8,672 bases of DNA from an uncultured Clostridia bacterium. GTDB lineage: Bacteria > Bacillota > Clostridia > Christensenellales > Pumilibacteraceae. Positions 5,820-8,672 of this stretch are shown here, piece after piece. The position numbers and the translations under genes are program-made. The DNA is taken from contig CANPYH010000063.1 of the NCBI GenBank assembly GCA_947588325.1, positions 1 through 8,672 of the forward strand, written 5' to 3'. The stretch's first letter is position 1. Every line of letters starts with the position of its first letter. Under the pieces are notes generated by a model, which was given only the letters and a program-made list of their open reading frames with translations, was not told where the DNA came from and made no database searches.

Positions 5820-5847
5820 ATTATATCATAAAATCCGCTTTTGTCAA
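5820..5847 (-). promoter_or_regulatory. Promoter of the nucleotidyltransferase gene
   Basis: On the minus strand, TTGACA (5847-5842) and TATAAT (5825-5820) are both exact consensus, with a 16-bp spacer. Transcription should begin near 5813, giving a leader of about 47 nt with a stem-loop and an AAGGAG site. Confidence 0.85.
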
Positions 5848-5869
5848 TACATTTTTTGAAATTTATAAG

Positions 5870-5903
5870 AAAAAACTTATCCGCAAGTTCGGATAAGTTT
5901 TTT
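5870..5903 (-). terminator. Intrinsic terminator downstream of ssrA
   Basis: A perfect 14-bp stem (5870-5883 with 5890-5903, core CTTATCCG/CGGATAAG) has a 6-nt loop and an A-tract/T-tract pair. On the minus strand it ends in a T-run about 60 nt past the tmRNA 3' end and probably terminates ssrA. It could also act on the plus strand. Confidence 0.85.
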
Positions 5904-5904
5904 T

Positions 5905-5968
5905 TGGTGGACTTGTTCGTGTCAAATACGCACTGCCCACCCTGTGCGTATTTGCTTGTTATGGTGGA
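5905..5968. repeat. Repeat unit TGGTGGA - hairpin - TGGTGGA, right copy (overlaps ssrA 3' end)
   Basis: TGGTGGA at 5905-5911 and at 5962-5968 flanks a perfect 11-bp stem CAAATACGCAC/GTGCGTATTTG (5923-5933 with 5944-5954). The second TGGTGGA is the end of the tmRNA gene itself, including its encoded CCA. The unit is related to the one at 5019-5094, offset by 874 bp in the aligned part. The hairpin lies 7 nt beyond the mature tmRNA end and could also help 3' processing or termination. Confidence 0.6.
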
Positions 5969-6335
5969 GCTGATGAGAGTCGAACTCATGTCCGGATAAT
6001 GTCGCGACGGACCTTCTACACGCTTATTTTGTTTAAGGTTTAACGGCGGATTTTAACAAACAAAGCCTACGCCGCGAGGGCAGGGGTACAATTGCGGCTA
6101 TGCCCGCTCGCCGCAAAGGTTTTCACCTGACTGACGCTCGGTGTGACTCGGTGAATTGTCACATAAGCGGCGCAACTAACTCAGGCTGCGCAAGCAAGAG
6201 CTCCGCCGAAAGCGGGAACGCTTGCCTTGGAAGTTGTTTTGTTAGCATTTAATTGCTTTTCGCGTTTTTAGGAAGCCGACCCTTCCGCGTGCTTATGACC
6301 GTGGTTCGGTTACCCGTCGAAGCCGTTACAGCCCC
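5962..6335 (-). ncRNA. ssrA: tmRNA (transfer-messenger RNA)
   Basis: On the minus strand the RNA begins GGGGCUGUAACGGCUUCGAC and ends GACUCUCAUCAGCUCCACCA. The acceptor stem GGGGCUG pairs with CAGCUCC (one G-U), followed by A and an encoded CCA; the T-arm carries GUUCGACUC. The length of 374 nt and single-piece arrangement are normal. It rescues ribosomes stalled on broken mRNA with SmpB, adding a degradation tag. The upstream promoter and downstream terminator indicate an independent transcript. It lies on the same strand as rqcP-ispDF. Confidence 0.96.
6181..6246 (-). other. tmRNA tag reading frame
   Basis: The frame resumes at GCU (6246-6244) after UUAAAU, with A at position -4 as in known tmRNAs. 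It encodes 21 residues, starting ANKTTSKASV and ending AFGGALACAA, then UGA at 6183-6181. GCAAGC and GCUUGC flank most of the frame and form the usual tag-loop helix. The end ALACAA differs from the usual ALAA by an inserted Cys, which is odd for a Clp-directed degradation tag. Confidence 0.75.
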
Positions 6336-6346
6336 AAGGGGAGTTA

Positions 6347-6375
6347 ATAATACCACACACCCGCGACTTTGTCAA
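6347..6375 (-). promoter_or_regulatory. Promoter of ssrA
   Basis: On the minus strand, TTGACA (6375-6370), a 17-bp spacer and TATTAT (6352-6347) give a near-consensus promoter. The predicted start near 6340 is only about 5 nt before the mature 5' end at 6335, leaving a short leader for RNase P to remove. Confidence 0.85.
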
Positions 6376-6402
6376 CGTTTCCGTCGCAAATTTCCGCGCG
6401 TC

Positions 6403-6530
6403 GTCCGTGTAATATTTTGTTTAGTCCGTGTAATATTTTGCTTGGTTAATCTTTGCCGTCCGTGCATAATAGTCGGTTAATCTTTCCCGCATACTATATT
6501 CGCCGTGCAATCTCGGCTATGTCTCGGCTA
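6403..6530. repeat. Short tandem-like repeats upstream of ssrA
   Basis: GTCCGTGTAATATTTTG occurs exactly at 6403-6419 and 6424-6440 (period 21, about two helical turns), with a partial echo GTCCGTGCATAAT further on. GGTTAATCTTT occurs at 6444-6454 and 6475-6485, and TCTCGGCTA at 6511-6519 and 6522-6530. Together they fill most of the gap between the ssrA promoter and the end of ispDF. No hairpin terminator for ispDF is visible here. Confidence 0.6.
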
Positions 6531-6567
6531 CTCCGTTCGCACTAATTCACTTTCCGCGCCTAAACCC

Positions 6568-7797
6568 TTATGTGCCGACAAGCACTGCGGCGGCGGAGGC
6601 GATACCCTCGCAGTCCCCGACAACGCCGAGCTTTTCGGTAGTCGTCGCGCTGATATTGACGCAGCGCGGCGCGATATCCAGCGTGCGTGAGAGCGCGCTT
6701 ATCATCATCTGAATCTTATCCGCCACTTTGGGCTGTTCCGCCATAATGACGGCGGAGAGGTTAATTATATTGATACGTCTCTCGTCCAACATATCCTTTA
6801 CTCTTTTGAGCAGCAGGAAGCTGGATATATCCTTCAATTGCGGATCGGTGTCGGGGAACAGCACCCCTATATCGGGCAGCCCTGCGGCGGAGAGCAGTGC
6901 GTCCATAATGGCGTGGGTGAGCACGTCGGCGTCGCTATGACCGAGCAGACCCTTCTCGTAGGGGATATAGACCCCGCCGAGTATGACGTCTCTGTCGGGT
7001 ACGAGGCGGTGTACGTCGTAGCCGAACCCGATTTTATACCCGTCCGCAACGTTCATAATATCCGCCATAGTTGTGACTTTGCGGTTAATATACTCTCCGT
7101 TCACGATTCTCGGCTTATAACCCGCCAGCCGATACACCTCGCTATCGTCGGCATAATTGCCTTCGATCCGCGAATATGCGTCCTTAATCTCGTCGTAGCG
7201 GAAGGCTTGCGGCGTTTGCGCGCTGTAAAGTCGGTCGCGGGGCAGGGTTTCCACTATCTCGCCCTCGTGCGTGAGCTTAATAGCGTCCACAACGGGCACG
7301 GCGCATATACCGCTGCCGTAATCAAGCGCGCTGGATACAGCCTGGTAGATCATGTGCATGGATGCGAAGGGGCGCGCTCCGTCGTGTATTACCACTATAT
7401 CCGACTTTTGGAGTTTAGCGATAGCGCGTCGGCAACTCTCCGTTCTCGTATCCCCGCCGAGGCACACGCTTACGCCCTGCTCGAGGCACATATCCTTGAC
7501 TATATCGAAGTCGTTGGGCGCGCACACGCAAAGTATCTCGGAGAAGAACTTGCAGTCGCAAAAGGTTTGCAAGGTCGTTTCGAGTATGGTCTTATCCCCG
7601 ATATGGTAGAGCAGTTTGTTATAGGGCAGCCCCATGCGTTCGCCCCTGCCCGCGCACAGTATTATCGCCGAGATTTTGTACGGTTTAAGATTCCGCGGCT
7701 TGGGCAGAGCCCCGATAGCCATGTCTCGCATGTGTTCGAGAAACCCGGGTGAGAAAGAGTCCTCTGTAAGATAGACATCGTCGTCATATAAGCTCAT
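6568..7797 (-). CDS. ispDF: Bifunctional IspD/IspF isoprenoid enzyme
   Basis: The 409-residue fusion carries out two steps of the MEP pathway: IspD (CTP + 2-C-methylerythritol 4-phosphate) and IspF (formation of the cyclic 2,4-diphosphate). The IspD part has LCAGRGERMGLPYNK at 47-61, VIHDGARPF, SAQTPQAF and ADDSEVYRLAG. The IspF part begins near 255 with FGYDVHRL (metal ligands D261 and H263), LGHSDADVLTHAIMDALL (third ligand H295, 34 residues after D261 as in E. coli IspF), FPDTDPQLKDISS and ATTTEKLGVVGDCEGIA. About 40 extra residues, acidic at first, precede the IspD fold. I chose ATG 7797 because AAAGGAGG precedes it, although the 12-nt spacing is long; a GTG at 7821 would contain that site. 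It overlaps rqcP by 14 nt, suggesting translational coupling. IspE, which acts between the two, is not in the window. Confidence 0.95.
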   Translation of the reverse strand: MSLYDDDVYLTEDSFSPGFLEHMRDMAIGALPKPRNLKPYKISAIILCAGRGERMGLPYNKLLYHIGDKTILETTLQTFCDCKFFSEILCVCAPNDFDIVKDMCLEQGVSVCLGGDTRTESCRRAIAKLQKSDIVVIHDGARPFASMHMIYQAVSSALDYGSGICAVPVVDAIKLTHEGEIVETLPRDRLYSAQTPQAFRYDEIKDAYSRIEGNYADDSEVYRLAGYKPRIVNGEYINRKVTTMADIMNVADGYKIGFGYDVHRLVPDRDVILGGVYIPYEKGLLGHSDADVLTHAIMDALLSAAGLPDIGVLFPDTDPQLKDISSFLLLKRVKDMLDERRINIINLSAVIMAEQPKVADKIQMMISALSRTLDIAPRCVNISATTTEKLGVVGDCEGIASAAAVLVGT

Positions 7798-8023
7798 AAA
7801 GCGTATCCGCCTCCTTTGCACTTGCTTTTTCGTTTACCGACTTAATAACGAACCGAAGTTCCCCGCCCGCGAAGGCGACGGTCACTACATCCTCAGGCTT
7901 GACCTGGTAGGACGGCTTGACTACGCGCCCGTTTACGGAGACTTTTCCGCTCGCACATGCGTCCGCAGCGACCGCCCGACGCTTGAGTATTCTCGATACT
8001 TTCAGGAATTTATCTATTCTCAT
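7784..8023 (-). CDS. rqcP: S4-domain RNA-binding protein RqcP (YabO-like)
   Basis: The 79-residue protein starts MRIDKFLKVSRILKRRAVA and continues GKVSVNGRVVKPSYQVKPEDVVTV, a complete S4 domain, ending in a short tail with ADTLYELI. It closely follows the pattern of Bacillus RqcP/YabO (MRLDKFLKVSRLIKRR at its start and a similar tail). RqcP works with RqcH on the 50S subunit in ribosome quality control, stabilising the P-site tRNA during Ala-tailing of stalled chains. An Hsp15-type S4 protein is the main alternative, but the length and tail favour RqcP. ATG 8023 was chosen over an upstream ATG at 8059, because the promoter lies between them and family members start MR(L/I)DKFLK. No ribosome site precedes it; the -10 ends 7 nt before the ATG, so the mRNA looks leaderless. 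It heads an operon with ispDF. Confidence 0.9.
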   Translation of the reverse strand: MRIDKFLKVSRILKRRAVAADACASGKVSVNGRVVKPSYQVKPEDVVTVAFAGGELRFVIKSVNEKASAKEADTLYELI

Positions 8024-8030
8024 ACCGCGT

Positions 8031-8059
8031 ATTATACCACAAACGGAGATATATTGCAA
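8031..8059 (-). promoter_or_regulatory. Promoter of rqcP-ispDF, extended -10, leaderless start predicted
   Basis: On the minus strand, TTGCAA (8059-8054), a 17-bp spacer and TGGTATAAT with hexamer TATAAT at 8036-8031 give an extended -10 promoter. The predicted start at 8023-8025 coincides with the rqcP ATG at 8023. Confidence 0.75.
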
Positions 8060-8077
8060 TAGGTATCCGAAAATTAC

Positions 8078-8106
8078 TTGACACCCGCCGACATTTAGAG
8101 TATAAT
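8078..8106 (+). promoter_or_regulatory. Consensus promoter of the right-hand lipoprotein gene, leaderless start predicted
   Basis: TTGACA (8078-8083) and TATAAT (8101-8106) match consensus exactly, with a 17-bp spacer. Transcription should begin at about 8112-8114, only 2-4 nt before the ATG at 8116. It lies back-to-back with the rqcP promoter; the two -35 elements are 18 bp apart. Confidence 0.85.
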
Positions 8107-8115
8107 CAATCGCGT

Positions 8116-8541
8116 ATGAAAAGAGTATGGAAGATGGCTTTGCCCGTAATAATACTTGTTCTGACGGCGATGACCTGTGTTATCGCGCTGACTGCGTGCG
8201 GCGTAGACGGCATTTCGAAAGAGAGCGATCTCTATGGCGACTACTTCACCGAGGACTCCTCTCGTTGCCTTACTCTTTCCGAGGACAATAACGCCGTGCT
8301 GGGTATAGGTCCCGACGTGACCGAAACTTACTACGCTAAATACGACCTTGCGGGCGCAAAGATAGAGCTTCGCGAGGGCGGCAATCGCGGCGCGCTTAAA
8401 TACACGCTTAAAATCGAGGACGCCGACACCCTTGTAGTCGAGATTGAGGACTACACGGTGGACGGAGAGGGCAATCCCGTAGTCAATAAGGACGATAGCG
8501 GAAACCCGATAATGCTCAGAACGGTGTTCCACCGCGCGTAA
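8116..8541 (+). CDS. Small predicted lipoprotein, function unknown
   Basis: The 141-residue product begins MKRVWKMALP, followed by a hydrophobic stretch and the lipobox L25-T26-A27-C28 with G29, indicating export and lipid anchoring at Cys28. The mature part, about 114 residues, is acidic with alternating beta-strand-like segments (YGDYFTEDSSRCLTLSEDN, KYTLKIEDADTLVVEI), like small extracytoplasmic proteins often found in Clostridia; no family is recognised. There is no ribosome site, and the -10 of a perfect promoter ends 9 nt before the ATG, so the mRNA is probably leaderless. An internal ATG at 8134 would cut away the positive N-terminus and is less likely. The tRNA-Pro gene begins 28 nt after the stop with no terminator between, so read-through into the tRNA is possible. 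Confidence 0.82.
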   Translation: MKRVWKMALPVIILVLTAMTCVIALTACGVDGISKESDLYGDYFTEDSSRCLTLSEDNNAVLGIGPDVTETYYAKYDLAGAKIELREGGNRGALKYTLKIEDADTLVVEIEDYTVDGEGNPVVNKDDSGNPIMLRTVFHRA

Positions 8542-8569
8542 GCCGAGCCAACTGAATAAACAAGCATGT

Positions 8570-8646
8570 CGAGGTGTGGCGCAGTCTGGTAGCGCGCACG
8601 GTTAGGGACCGTGAGGTCGCAAGTTCAAGTCTTGTCACCTCGACCA
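8570..8646 (+). tRNA. tRNA-Pro, anticodon AGG
   Basis: A full cloverleaf is visible. The acceptor CGAGGTG pairs with CACCTCG, followed by A and encoded CCA (8644-8646). The D-stem is GCGC/GCGC, the anticodon stem CACGG/CCGTG, and the T-arm GCAAG-TTCAAGT-CTTGT. The 7-nt anticodon loop TTAGGGA (8602-8608) puts AGG at positions 34-36 (8604-8606). C1-G72 and G37 agree with proline tRNAs, and the arms resemble Bacillus tRNA-Pro(UGG). A34 is unusual for a bacterial proline tRNA. Confidence 0.93.
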
Positions 8647-8672
8647 TTTGACCCCAAAGGGCAGTAAATTCA

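Noticed and set aside
5711..5989. Minus-strand frame of 92 codons
   Set aside because: It overlaps the nucleotidyltransferase promoter, the ssrA terminator and the ssrA 3' end, so it is not a plausible gene.
6838..7752. Long plus-strand frame of 304 codons
   Set aside because: It is antisense to ispDF, whose catalytic motifs are intact; no ribosome site or family resemblance was seen.
7798..7821. GTG start giving IspDF eight more residues
   Set aside because: Those codons are the ribosome-binding region itself (AAAGGAGG); ATG 7797 is preferred.
8024..8059. Upstream ATG extending RqcP by 12 residues
   Set aside because: The extension covers the promoter's -10 region and spacer, and family members start at MRLDKFLK/MRIDKFLK.
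8647..8672. Terminator after the tRNA (CCCCAAAGGG)
   Set aside because: The possible stem is only about 3-4 bp with no T-run before the window ends.

Overview
The window reads as a piece of chromosome from a low-to-mid GC Bacillota (Clostridia-like) bacterium, probably an uncultured gut lineage. The evidence is AGGAG-type ribosome sites, consensus TTGACA/TATAAT promoters, an RqcP-type S4 protein that closely resembles Bacillus YabO, a fused IspD-IspF enzyme, Gram-positive style small lipoproteins and a one-piece tmRNA. Species cannot be fixed from the sequence alone.

Layout from left to right. Bases 1-1161 hold the 3' part of a secreted glucanase-like protein (GH81-like end plus a discoidin/CBM32 domain). 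Bases 1162-1953 are non-coding and rich in repeats: a diverged direct-repeat pair, a perfect 10-bp hairpin, a cluster of GTTCTTTT/AAAAGAAC inverted repeats, and a 37-bp repeat whose second copy runs into the leader of the next gene. A DUF4143-type ATPase (1954-3198, +) converges across a strong terminator on a small lipoprotein gene (3326-3733, -). That lipoprotein gene is divergent from a 67-aa XRE repressor gene (3835-4038, +). Two identical 14-bp palindromes lie between them, one in the spacer of each candidate promoter. A DUF1295 membrane protein (4092-4958, +) follows the repressor.

Bases 5125-5766 (-) encode an AT-rich nucleotidyltransferase-fold protein. It lies between two related repeat/hairpin units, the right-hand one running into the 3' end of the tmRNA gene ssrA (5962-6335, -). 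Upstream of ssrA, on the same strand, are the bifunctional isoprenoid enzyme IspDF (6568-7797) and rqcP (7784-8023), which overlap by 14 nt and appear to be transcribed from a promoter next to the rqcP start codon. Divergent from rqcP is a second small lipoprotein gene (8116-8541, +), followed after 28 nt by a tRNA-Pro gene whose anticodon reads AGG.

How the parts fit together: ssrA and rqcP belong to the two main bacterial routes for dealing with stalled ribosomes (trans-translation and Ala-tailing), and they lie close together on one strand. Three genes (xre, rqcP and the right-hand lipoprotein) have start codons so close to the -10 element that their mRNAs look leaderless, while the other intact genes have clear ribosome sites. 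The most distinctive local systems are the symmetric two-operator xre/lipoprotein switch and the nucleotidyltransferase islet beside ssrA. No complete mobile element, integrase, CRISPR array or recognisable defence operon was found.
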